Origin: Effrenium voratum
Lineage: Eukaryota > Sar > Dinophyceae > Suessiales > Symbiodiniaceae
NCBI GenBank assembly: GCA_963377175.1
Contig: CAUJNA010001433.1
Location: forward strand, 1-64,000
Length of the DNA stretch: 64,000 nucleotides
Reading direction: 5' to 3'
A model generated the notes under the pieces. It saw only the letters and a list, made by a program, of their open reading frames with translations, was not told the origin of the DNA and did not search any database. This document shows, piece after piece, positions 1 through 8,934 of this stretch; the first letter of the stretch is position 1; every line of letters begins with the position of its first letter. The position numbers and the translations under genes were made by a program.

Positions 1-1368
1 GGCTCCGTCTTCGATGAGCCCATCACCCACCATGTCGGCTCTTCCCCAACCACGAAATCCTCGGGGTACTTCTCGAGTTCCCTCTCGACTTCATGAATCG
101 TGCAGTATTTATTCTGGAAGAATTCGATCATGGCGTCCTTCTCGGCCTTCTTCTCGATCTCCTTCATCCAGCTTACCCACTTGCGCCGATCTTGGTTCTC
201 AGCGGCCCTGTCAGCCGCGTGCGGTGCCAAACTGATGGAGTTGATGTTCATCGCAGGCAGCTTCGACTCATAGATCATGTCGATGCACCATAGGAAATCC
301 CTGGCGTACTTTGTCTGGACGGAAATAAGCTGTATACGACTGATCTTTGGAGTCCTTCTCACCGAGCAATGGCTGCAATCTCCTCATGATGAACGATACG
401 CACATGAGCGAATTGACCGCCCCGATGCACGCATCAGAGATGTCACTGGGGGTTGACCCACAGATCATCCAGCGCAATAGGTTGTTCTGGCTGGCATTCT
501 CATCCCTCCTCAGTGCATATGCGAGGTTCTTCATCGATGCCCGCAGCTCATTCTGGTAGATCAACCCAAGGTCCCAATTCTTCTGGTAGTCGTCCTTGGA
601 ACCACGACCGTAGGAGTCGATCTTGGGAGCCTTGATCACGCTCAACGTGAACACTTTCCCCCAGTTTCGATCTCTGTATCTTGCAATTCTCCGGTCGTGC
701 CTCTCAAACTCTGCAGTTGTCTGGAACTCCTCAGAGCTCCTCCACCTTCTCGATGACGATGCCCTAGATGACTCGTCGTTGATGAATTCTTTGTACACCT
801 CCCCAACCGGGGTGTTCTTGTGGAATGCTGCTTTGAACGACCGTTCATCGTTGTCCTCGGCCACGCCTAGTGCGAGATCCCAGATGTTCGCGATTGATCT
901 CAACATATCCGCCCCTTCCATGCTGTACTTGGTTACGTTGAGCAACTCGGGGTTCTTCGCCAGCATCGTTGCCTCACCGCAAAGTTGGTTCAGCGCCGAC
1001 ACGATCTTCTTTCCCTTGCTGCAGGATTCCCTCCATCCAAGCATACATTCGTCGGCAGAAAGCTGTCCGAAAACTTTGCTGATGAACTCTAAGGCAACCC
1101 TCATAGACTGCCCTTCACCTTTCATCATCCCGCGGCCCTTGGCAGAGTAGTACGCAGAGTATGCATTAATAGCGGGGACGCCTATGTCCTCGATCCACTT
1201 CACGCACATACCCAGGTCGCTGCTCATCTCCATCCTCTTGGGCATCCTCTTGCCATCCTCGATGGCGTTCTTCACCAAATTTCCCAAGAAGATTGCCGCT
1301 TGCCTAGATTTCCCAACAGGCACGCAGAAGAACTCATTCGTATTGACGACATTCGGATTGGCAGTCAT
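1..1368 (-). CDS. Unidentified ORF downstream of the Copia polyprotein, partial
   Basis: The ATG at 1366-1368 opens a 366-residue frame ending at 268. The product starts MTANPNVVNTNEFF and looks like a folded, mixed alpha-helical soluble protein without obvious low complexity; one serine/arginine cluster lies near 745-785. I recognise no family. Near 285-320 the frame appears broken by one base: another frame continues cleanly to the left edge (start of that part RDFLWCIDMIYESK), rich in Lys, Glu and Trp, so the intact protein would exceed 450 residues and is cut by the window. The frame is the same phase as pol and the methyltransferase-like ORF upstream, and the stretch in between stays open. 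It may be an extra 3' ORF of the retrotransposon or a separate captured gene. Function unknown. Confidence 0.6.
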
Positions 1369-1453
1369 CTTGATGATATTCTCCAGAACCAGGAAAACCC
1401 AAAATAAGCAGCAGCAAATGAAGCCACGGAATTGTCCCAATATGATCCCAGCT

Positions 1454-2541
1454 TCAGATTGAGGTGACGAACTCGTCCAGCTCCTTCTTGAAGCTTGGGG
1501 TTCGGGACTGACCCAGCTCCCCGTATGCACCAGAGGTTCGGGACTGGCCCAGCACCTCGGATGTGCAGTTGGGGTGGTGCAGATTTCGCTCGCAGTAGCT
1601 TGGTGCTTCCGCGATCTCCTTCGCGTAATGCAAGCAAGAGCGTGTTTCAACGGTGCCGGTTTGAGGCACCTTGCTCGAGCACGAAAACGGCGAAGGATCA
1701 CACCCACAATTATAGACGTGTACAACTGGGTTTCTTTGGTTTCACGACCAGCACAAGGTCCATGCTCATGGTTTCCATTGCATTTCTTAGACCACGAGCC
1801 ACCAAGTTCAAAGTTCCATGATACAACTCTCCATGGTTTCTTGATTGGCATGGGTTTCTTTGCATATCTTTGTTTCAAGCCATAGCGACACCCATCAAAC
1901 TCGCGACTAGTCCCATCATGCACGACCTCATGCAGTCTCTCATCTTTCCAATAATCACAACTTCCAGGCAACTCAAACAAGATCGCAGCTCGTTTTGTCA
2001 TGGCATGCCGTTTAATTTCAACGAACCGTTCAAACAATCTCCAAAATTCTCATTGTTTGGCCTCGATTTTCTCTGCGGTGTCAATTCCGCGAGTCTTGTT
2101 GAGGCGTGCCCATGATGATCCCCCCGTGCACGGCCCGGCGAAGAACAACAAATCGGAAGGTTTGGTAAGCACATGTCTGGCGATTCTCCCCCCGTACTCG
2201 CTCAGTAAGTCATCAACCAGGGTTATGGTGACAACCTGCGGCCCGTCACGTCGGGCAAGAGCAGTGAACCAGTTACGTGGTTCGGAACATGCCATCAGCA
2301 CGATGGGCCGAGCCAAGTCAACACTGTAAAGAGTGACGACTGTGCGAGTTCTCATACCAGGAAGCGAGACATGAACAGGAGCGCGAAGCACACCACCGTC
2401 ATGTTTGACCATCGCGAGTTCAATACCCGGCGCTAACTGTGGCGTGTGCTTCACCGCAATGCGATACGGAACAAAACAACGACCAGGGACAAGCTGCTCG
2501 TGATTGATATGCAGACAACGCATGAGCAATTTCAATCGGAG
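1454..2541 (-). pseudogene. Methyltransferase-fold-like domain at the 3' end of the Copia element, interrupted by UGA
   Basis: Directly after the pol UAG the same frame runs on for 163 codons to a UGA at 2050-2052 and then stays open. Motifs in order: GPCTGGSSW (Cys codon at 2128-2130), FELPGSCDYW (about 1945-1975), FDGCRYGLK (about 1875-1905), PIKKPWRVV (about 1820-1845) and HEHGPCAGRET. From memory this order is a recurrent 3' domain of dinoflagellate Copia-like elements. I infer a relation to cytosine methyltransferase motifs IV (Pro-Cys), VI (Glu) and VIII, but this is not proven. Below about 1640 another frame, rich in the repeat ELGQSRT, may be the true continuation and ends at 1454, which would need a frameshift. 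The UGA makes this copy defective unless it is read through. Confidence 0.6.
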
Positions 2542-5500
2542 CTACGTCTCCAAAGCAAGGTCGTTAACACACTTCAACTCTATGCGCTCGTTCGACAGTT
2601 CTTCAACAAATGCGGCCAGCACGGACTGCATGTCAACATCCCCGGACCCGACGTGAATTGGTCGTGGTCGTGGAGATCGTTCCCGCGCCGGTGCAGCGAC
2701 CGGTACGGGATGAAACTGCCAAACTGCGCGTTCAACCCAACCATCAATTCGCACACATTGTAGCCCCGGGTCAACTCTATCCTCAACTTTGAGCCATGAC
2801 CCATTCTTCAGTAACCAAGTGGAACGAAGCCACTTGCTCCCAAACGGTGTCATAACCGCGAGTGGAGGTTTTACACGCATCAATCTGGGTCCCTTGGCAA
2901 CAACAACCGGATCATGTCCTTCATGCTCATGCAATCCCTCTATGGATGTTAATCCAGACCACCATAGGTCCGGGGGCATGATCGGTATGTGTGTGTACGG
3001 AAATGTTGGAACTCCGTCAACTGTCCCCGAAGCGGTCTGCATGGTCCCCTTTATGGGATCACACGTGGGTGTGAGCGCCTTGAGGGTTTCCGGGTCAGAC
3101 AGCAAGCTCGGGTCAAGTAGACCAATCTGCAAACATGCATGTTTCCATTTGCGCCCATCATTAAACGCCTTGGTGTAAATATCGGCCGCCATCCTGTCGG
3201 TGACCTCATACGCCAAGTACATGTAATCACGTGTGAACATCTCATGCATCCACGAAATGCTAACACCATGGCTTCTCTCAGGGTGGCGCATCGTGGGGTT
3301 TCTCCCCGATCGCACGACACCGATCATAGCCTTGTTATCGTCATAGAACACAAAGTTCGGTGACTTCTTGAGGATCCGCTCTACCAGCTTGAGAGCGGGC
3401 ATACCCATCGATCTCATGGCAACATCGGCCGCAACAATCTCGGCCTCGGGAGTGGAGTGACTCACACAACCCTGACTTTTAGAGCTGCCAGACAACGGAA
3501 ACCGGGTATTAGGCCCTTGTATATTCAAGTGTCCACCGGAGGTGGAGCGCAGCGAGTCAATGCATCCCGCAAAGTCAGCGTCCGCATACAAGGCCAGGTG
3601 CACATCGTCCATAGGGTCTCCAACCCAACCGACCATGCGCCAATGTTTGGTATGATGCACATAGCACATCAAGTGACGCAAACCCCGATCATCGGAGTCA
3701 GTCCACCTATGCACGTTTCGTGCTAGGCGATTCACTTGCCGCAACAAATCGAAGCGAGCAATCCGCGCACCGTACAGCAACTTCATTAGTACGCTAGCGG
3801 CATGCGGAGCAAGGTGTCCACGCACGGGCTCCGTCATGGCCAACTCAGGAGTCCCTCCCCGTTGGTCCGGCACTGTGGCAGAACCGTCGGTGGGCACAAG
3901 ATTGTTACACCAATTGCACACGACTGACGGCCCCTCTCTGGCAGGCTTCCGTGAGACGTGATTCTTTGTTTCTTCATGCAACTCAGGGGTGACAAACTTA
4001 TTCAACTTCACGTCGCCCGCCACTTCAAGATAGCGGTCGACACAGGAACGTAGGAACTGTTCCATGTCATAGGTCACCGTTGTTACTCGGTGTCCATTCC
4101 CGAGAGTGACGTTTCCCTTGCTTTGATTGCAACCAAGGTACATGTCAAGTCCAGTCTCGGGTTCAATCTTCAAACGTGTACGCAACATGCTCCACCCTTG
4201 GGCAAGGTTCTTCTGCGGCCCTGCCAGTTTGAAGTCGTCGACATACACAACCAGAACAAGCTGGAGCCTTTCATGAATGTACACTGAAGGCCATTCTTCG
4301 CCGATGGGCTCAAAACCAACGGCACGCACCGACTCATCGCAGTGCTGCTCCCAAAATGTTCCCGCATCTGTGTGTCCGTACAGCGCCTTCCTCAACGGGA
4401 CGACTGGTCTTCTGTACTTATCCCATTTGCATTCACTTGGCACGGCCTCCGGTGGCAATTCAATCCAACACGGCGTGCCTCTCAAGGTGGCCTGTATGTA
4501 CGCCTGAACGGCGTCGGCCATCTGCACATCCCAGCCATCATGACAACCCAGAAAATCCGCCCAACGCGAGGCTTCAAATGAAGCAGGAGAGTTCCCCAAA
4601 TCTTGAAACATCGCAGCCTCAACGCTTTGGTTCTTCACTTGGTTCCCCAGCAACACGCCTCTACCCTTGAACTTCCTCTTAGGATCACCAACAGGCAACT
4701 GTGAGTGCTTTTCAACGCAAATGCCATGTGCGCGTGCCATGTGTATTTCCTCCCCCTTCGCTTTTGCTTCTCTGGCTACAGCGTCATATTCGCGCACCGC
4801 GCCAAGATCGAAGACCCCCTGGTCGATTAATCCCGACAACTCTTTCTTCATTGATGCCAATGCATCAGGGTTGGTCAACATCTCTTTCCGGCCTACCGGC
4901 CTGGATACTAAAGCGTCGAAGAATCGTACAACTTTCACAGCTTTATCTCTGTGCTGTATTCGCTCAGAAGTCACGCACGGCATCGATGGGTACTTCTTGG
5001 CTTCACCGTCCTCGCCTATCGCAGGCATTGCGAGTGGCACTTTTCCAGAAACTATCTCAGCAGACTCCTCCCATTCATACCAGGTGAGGTCCGTCGCTTC
5101 GTCGACCGATGGATCCGTCCCCGATGCTGTCTCAGCTTCGTCTTTATGACTCTCAATGACTGATGCAACCGCCTTCGTCCAGTTTGGAGTCGACTTTGAT
5201 CGCTCCTCAGACTTGAACTTCCAGGCATAAATTACTACCAGACACTCAAATTCTTTCTCAAGCTGAACGTTTCGTATCATGACGTCTTGGGACTGTTTGG
5301 AATCCATGAGAACAACCACCCCGTCGACAGGATTAACAACAATCCTGACCCATTCAAGCTCAGCCAAGTGCTTCCCATCCATTGGGTTCTTGATCTTTGA
5401 TATGTTCTCCCGCAATCCCCAATTGTACTGCCATTCTACTCCACCCCAGCGGTTCCGAAGCATCGCTCGAATTCTCTTACCACCGGGCATCTGTAATGTC

Positions 5501-8500
5501 CGTGCCTCTGCCGGCGCGGAAATCTCAGACTCTTTACTCTTGGAATCTTCCTCTTTCCTTTTGCCACCGCCCTTCACCTCGGCCTTCTCTTCCTTGGTGT
5601 AATATTTACTCATCATCTTCCATTCTTCAGGAGTGAACTCCGGAGGTCTCGATGTCTTCATTAGCCTGAATCCATCCTTCCCGACAGGATACGGTCTTCC
5701 GGCCTTGTCGATTTTAACCTCCTGGCCATCGTCGTTGACGTACGTGATGCCATCCCCAGGTAGTCCAACTGACACGTGTGGAAGGTCGGACTTTACAACC
5801 TTCTCATCGCCCTTAGGGTGTCCATCCCCCTCCCCTTTTGAAGAGCTCGGTCTAGCATCTTCTTCTCCTGCATGACCCCCCCGATCTCCGGCGATTACCT
5901 CCGGGCCATCGTCGAGCAGCAGACCAGCGATCTGATCGACCTCATCGTCAAGCAGTCGCTTCTCGTCACTCTGCAGCAATTCAGGCTCGTAGTCCTCATC
6001 TTCGATCAGGCGTTCACGCGCATCCAGACCGATTGCATCGATAGACATCTCTATCCCTTCCAAGGTCTCGTTGGCAACCTTGTACTTCTGTTGTATTGGG
6101 AATGTCAGAGGAGATTTCAGAATCATCCTCTCCGTCTGATGTGGCATTCTCAACCGAGGTGGAACCTTTGCCTTTTTGATGTTCAGCTCTGCACCCGCAA
6201 ATGCAGTAAGTGCCCAAGCACGATACTTGTTTGCCCAATGCATACCGGTGCTCAGGATCATCCTCTCCGTCTGATGTGGGATTCTCAACCGAGGCGGAAC
6301 CTTTGCCTTCTTGATGTTCAGCTCTGCACCCGCAAATGCAGTAAGTGCCCAAGCACGATACTTGTTTGCCCAATGCATACCAGTGCTCAACACATATCCA
6401 GCAAATATACCAGTTTCCCCTCTCGGCTCGAACTTCTCCCTCTTTCCCCCTCGTGCTTCACTCGGCTTGAAGTCCACTAGCGCACCAAAAGGTATCTTCT
6501 CGCCCTTGAACTCCTCGCCATGCAGCCTCATCCATGCACTCGATCCGTTCACCTCTTCGATGTTCATGAGATGGCACAGATTGGTGATGGCCTGCACCCA
6601 ATAACACGTGGGTAGACCGGCATGTACTAGACAAGCCGAAGTCTGGTCAATGATGAATTGATTTGTTCTTTCAGCAAGGGAATTGTTCTGCGGTCGTCCA
6701 GGCAGCGATAGGTCGTGGTTCAGCTTCAGCTCCACGCACGCATTGATCAGTTCCGGGCCGTCATCCGAATATACCTGCTTGATTTTCCTCCTCCCGCAGA
6801 AGTGCTTGATAGCCCTGACGACTGAGTCAGTGTCTCTTCTCGCGGTGGGATAAGCCATGATAATTCCGGTATATATGTCCCGGATGATGAGCGCATACCT
6901 GCCTTCCACTTCATGATCTCCTGATGCCGTCACAAAGTCGAACGTCACCAGGTCACCGAACGTCTTCACTTCTCTTTTGAATGCTCCCGTTCGTGATCTG
7001 AAGTGTCTCATCTTTGCCTTGACGCATGATTCGCAGAAGGGATTTCGGTATCTGTGTGTAAGCAAATGAGCTATGGAATTGGCGTCCTTCTTGAGGACTC
7101 CCACTTTCCTCTTTATTGATGATCCTTCGTACACGTCTACTTCGATTCCGGCATCTGGATCATCTTCATCAACCTCTTCCTCGTGAGCTTCGGCATCACC
7201 ATGTCGATGCGGGACTGACCCAACATCTACAGATATTTCCTCAGCTACGGGAGGCGGACGTACCGGACCGGCTCCTCCGGGTGGCCCGAAGTCGAATGCC
7301 CCGTCGTGGTGTTCGCCCTCGGCCTCTGCGGACTCACCGACAGCGGCGGGTGTGACGTCGTTCTCATCGTCACCTCCCTGATCTGCCTCGTCGTTCGTTA
7401 CCATCGCCAATACTTCCGAAAAGTGCTCCTTGAGGTCGTCTATCGTAGGGCGATGCCTGTTACTCCGAAGTTTACCATCACTCACTAGGTACGGGATGTC
7501 GTCCTTGACCTGCAAGTGCACGAATCCCTGCTTTGGCGTAACCATGAAAGGTAGTTTACCAGGCATCCAGTGAAATGCATAACCCATCTTCATGCATCTC
7601 CTCCCCACTGACAATACCGTGGGTGTCTCATCCAATACATGCGGCTCGACAGTCTCGTCCAACTCGTCCACGACTATCTTGGCCACATCAGATGTGGAAG
7701 TGGAACCATTCGCGGTCTGGAACACGATCTCGTCGTCATCTTTCACGATGTCGACACCCAGGCTCTTCGCCTTGGCTCTTCCAATGAGATCATGACCACA
7801 TCCGGTGTCCATCAACCATTTCACCCGTTTGCTGATGCACGTTGACATGGCGAAAACGTTCTTCGGCATACCATGCTGCTTCTTCCAGTCGACAGCCGAT
7901 TCCTTGATCTCGTCCTTGTTCCGATCATACTCGAACATTATGCTGCTCTCCTTGGTCACCGGGAAGTAGTGCTTCTTATATACATCATCCACCACTTCTC
8001 TCAGTATCTTCGCACGTATCAATGATCGTTGGACTTGGTAGGCTGATAATTCACGATGATCACTGCTTTTGAACTTCTTCTCGTCGACGTACACGTACTG
8101 ATAAGGCTCATTCTCATTGTCCTCATAACCGTACCATTCCCCTTTTCGTTCCCATTGCCTTCTCTCGTCTTCGAGGTAGGTGATCTCCCCATTCTCGTCG
8201 ACGTCGAGCACTTCCTTGAACCACACCATTTTCTCGGGGATCTCGGACTCGCCAGACCATCTCGATGATTCGCTCATCGCGTCGTCATCGTGCTCGTGGT
8301 AGACAGTCTCGGCTTCGTCCGGTTCGACCTGATCAACGTCCTTCTTGAAGCTTACCTTCCCTGCAGGAGCCGATTGCTTCAGGACTATCGCGGGCATTGC
8401 GATGGCCCTCCTCGCAATGGCAGGCGCTGCGGCTTTGGCGGCAGCCTTCGACTTGGCTTGCGCCTTGTCATTTGACGTTGCTGGAGCTGAATTGTTCTTG

Positions 8501-8934
8501 ATGAGCTCATGCCTATACTTGCAAGCGCTTCCCCTATCGCACTTCCCCTTCTGAAACGCGAAGCATGCTCCATCATCCCTCTTTGGTGACGATGATCTGG
8601 ACTTGGATTTGCCCTTTCCTTTCCCCTTGGACATGCTCTCCAACTTATGCTCCGTCTTCTTGCTGTGGGAAAAAGTGCATTCATTCCCTTTCACGCACCC
8701 CTTCGCCGATTTGAAGTGGTACCAGCAGGGGTTATCCTTGCTTCCGCCCGGACTCTTGCCTCTGTCGCTGGCACCGTCGGACTTGCCGTTCTTGCCAGCG
8801 TGGCCCTTTGCCTTGGCTTTTGGGAGCACAGGAGCGGCATCAGGTCCACCGGGTTTCCCCTTTCTGCCCTTGCCACCCTGGTTCTCCTGTTTGCCAGTTG
8901 CTGGAGCCGCATCCTTCCCGCCTGACTTCATCAT
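2542..8934 (-). CDS. pol: Ty1/Copia-type pol polyprotein (zinc fingers, protease, integrase, RT, RNase H)
   Basis: A 2130-residue frame. A basic Gly/Lys-rich start is followed by two CCCH zinc fingers (C70-C80-C86-H90 and C124-C132-C138-H142), an aspartic protease (D376-T-G in WLMDTGCGHD), an integrase core with D666, D724/D725 and E755 (FDFV, SDDG, NNSLAERTN), a Copia-class reverse transcriptase with YVDDF at 1564-1568, and RNase H with DADFAG around D1787, later YDDNKA and ADIYTK. The order protease-integrase-RT-RNase H defines Copia rather than Gypsy. CCCH fingers replace the usual CCHC knuckle. The product would act in cytoplasmic virus-like particles and in nuclear integration. The frame is intact apart from an in-frame 135-bp duplication at 6119-6388, so it may be young. 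The UAG at 2542-2544 is followed by more open frame. Confidence 0.95.
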   Translation of the reverse strand: MMKSGGKDAAPATGKQENQGGKGRKGKPGGPDAAPVLPKAKAKGHAGKNGKSDGASDRGKSPGGSKDNPCWYHFKSAKGCVKGNECTFSHSKKTEHKLESMSKGKGKGKSKSRSSSPKRDDGACFAFQKGKCDRGSACKYRHELIKNNSAPATSNDKAQAKSKAAAKAAAPAIARRAIAMPAIVLKQSAPAGKVSFKKDVDQVEPDEAETVYHEHDDDAMSESSRWSGESEIPEKMVWFKEVLDVDENGEITYLEDERRQWERKGEWYGYEDNENEPYQYVYVDEKKFKSSDHRELSAYQVQRSLIRAKILREVVDDVYKKHYFPVTKESSIMFEYDRNKDEIKESAVDWKKQHGMPKNVFAMSTCISKRVKWLMDTGCGHDLIGRAKAKSLGVDIVKDDDEIVFQTANGSTSTSDVAKIVVDELDETVEPHVLDETPTVLSVGRRCMKMGYAFHWMPGKLPFMVTPKQGFVHLQVKDDIPYLVSDGKLRSNRHRPTIDDLKEHFSEVLAMVTNDEADQGGDDENDVTPAAVGESAEAEGEHHDGAFDFGPPGGAGPVRPPPVAEEISVDVGSVPHRHGDAEAHEEEVDEDDPDAGIEVDVYEGSSIKRKVGVLKKDANSIAHLLTHRYRNPFCESCVKAKMRHFRSRTGAFKREVKTFGDLVTFDFVTASGDHEVEGRYALIIRDIYTGIIMAYPTARRDTDSVVRAIKHFCGRRKIKQVYSDDGPELINACVELKLNHDLSLPGRPQNNSLAERTNQFIIDQTSACLVHAGLPTCYWVQAITNLCHLMNIEEVNGSSAWMRLHGEEFKGEKIPFGALVDFKPSEARGGKREKFEPRGETGIFAGYVLSTGMHWANKYRAWALTAFAGAELNIKKAKVPPRLRIPHQTERMILSTGMHWANKYRAWALTAFAGAELNIKKAKVPPRLRMPHQTERMILKSPLTFPIQQKYKVANETLEGIEMSIDAIGLDARERLIEDEDYEPELLQSDEKRLLDDEVDQIAGLLLDDGPEVIAGDRGGHAGEEDARPSSSKGEGDGHPKGDEKVVKSDLPHVSVGLPGDGITYVNDDGQEVKIDKAGRPYPVGKDGFRLMKTSRPPEFTPEEWKMMSKYYTKEEKAEVKGGGKRKEEDSKSKESEISAPAEARTLQMPGGKRIRAMLRNRWGGVEWQYNWGLRENISKIKNPMDGKHLAELEWVRIVVNPVDGVVVLMDSKQSQDVMIRNVQLEKEFECLVVIYAWKFKSEERSKSTPNWTKAVASVIESHKDEAETASGTDPSVDEATDLTWYEWEESAEIVSGKVPLAMPAIGEDGEAKKYPSMPCVTSERIQHRDKAVKVVRFFDALVSRPVGRKEMLTNPDALASMKKELSGLIDQGVFDLGAVREYDAVAREAKAKGEEIHMARAHGICVEKHSQLPVGDPKRKFKGRGVLLGNQVKNQSVEAAMFQDLGNSPASFEASRWADFLGCHDGWDVQMADAVQAYIQATLRGTPCWIELPPEAVPSECKWDKYRRPVVPLRKALYGHTDAGTFWEQHCDESVRAVGFEPIGEEWPSVYIHERLQLVLVVYVDDFKLAGPQKNLAQGWSMLRTRLKIEPETGLDMYLGCNQSKGNVTLGNGHRVTTVTYDMEQFLRSCVDRYLEVAGDVKLNKFVTPELHEETKNHVSRKPAREGPSVVCNWCNNLVPTDGSATVPDQRGGTPELAMTEPVRGHLAPHAASVLMKLLYGARIARFDLLRQVNRLARNVHRWTDSDDRGLRHLMCYVHHTKHWRMVGWVGDPMDDVHLALYADADFAGCIDSLRSTSGGHLNIQGPNTRFPLSGSSKSQGCVSHSTPEAEIVAADVAMRSMGMPALKLVERILKKSPNFVFYDDNKAMIGVVRSGRNPTMRHPERSHGVSISWMHEMFTRDYMYLAYEVTDRMAADIYTKAFNDGRKWKHACLQIGLLDPSLLSDPETLKALTPTCDPIKGTMQTASGTVDGVPTFPYTHIPIMPPDLWWSGLTSIEGLHEHEGHDPVVVAKGPRLMRVKPPLAVMTPFGSKWLRSTWLLKNGSWLKVEDRVDPGLQCVRIDGWVERAVWQFHPVPVAAPARERSPRPRPIHVGSGDVDMQSVLAAFVEELSNERIELKCVNDLALET
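6119..6388 (-). repeat. 135-bp tandem duplication inside pol
   Basis: Two adjacent 135-bp copies (about 6119-6253 and 6254-6388) differ at only a few bases. Each encodes 45 residues beginning LSTGMHWANKYR and ending TERMI. The unit is a multiple of three, so the frame is kept. It lies between integrase and reverse transcriptase, in a linker where extra residues may be tolerated. The near identity suggests a recent event in this copy or a polymerase slip during assembly. Confidence 0.9.
8931..8934 (-). other. gag-pol junction: overlapping stop and start
   Basis: On the minus strand the gag stop TGA (8931-8933) overlaps the first pol ATG (8932-8934), which is followed at once by a second ATG. 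Pol lies in the -1 frame relative to gag. Expression could use termination-reinitiation at the TGATGATG junction or a -1 frameshift. No classical heptameric slippery site is obvious just upstream. Confidence 0.7.
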
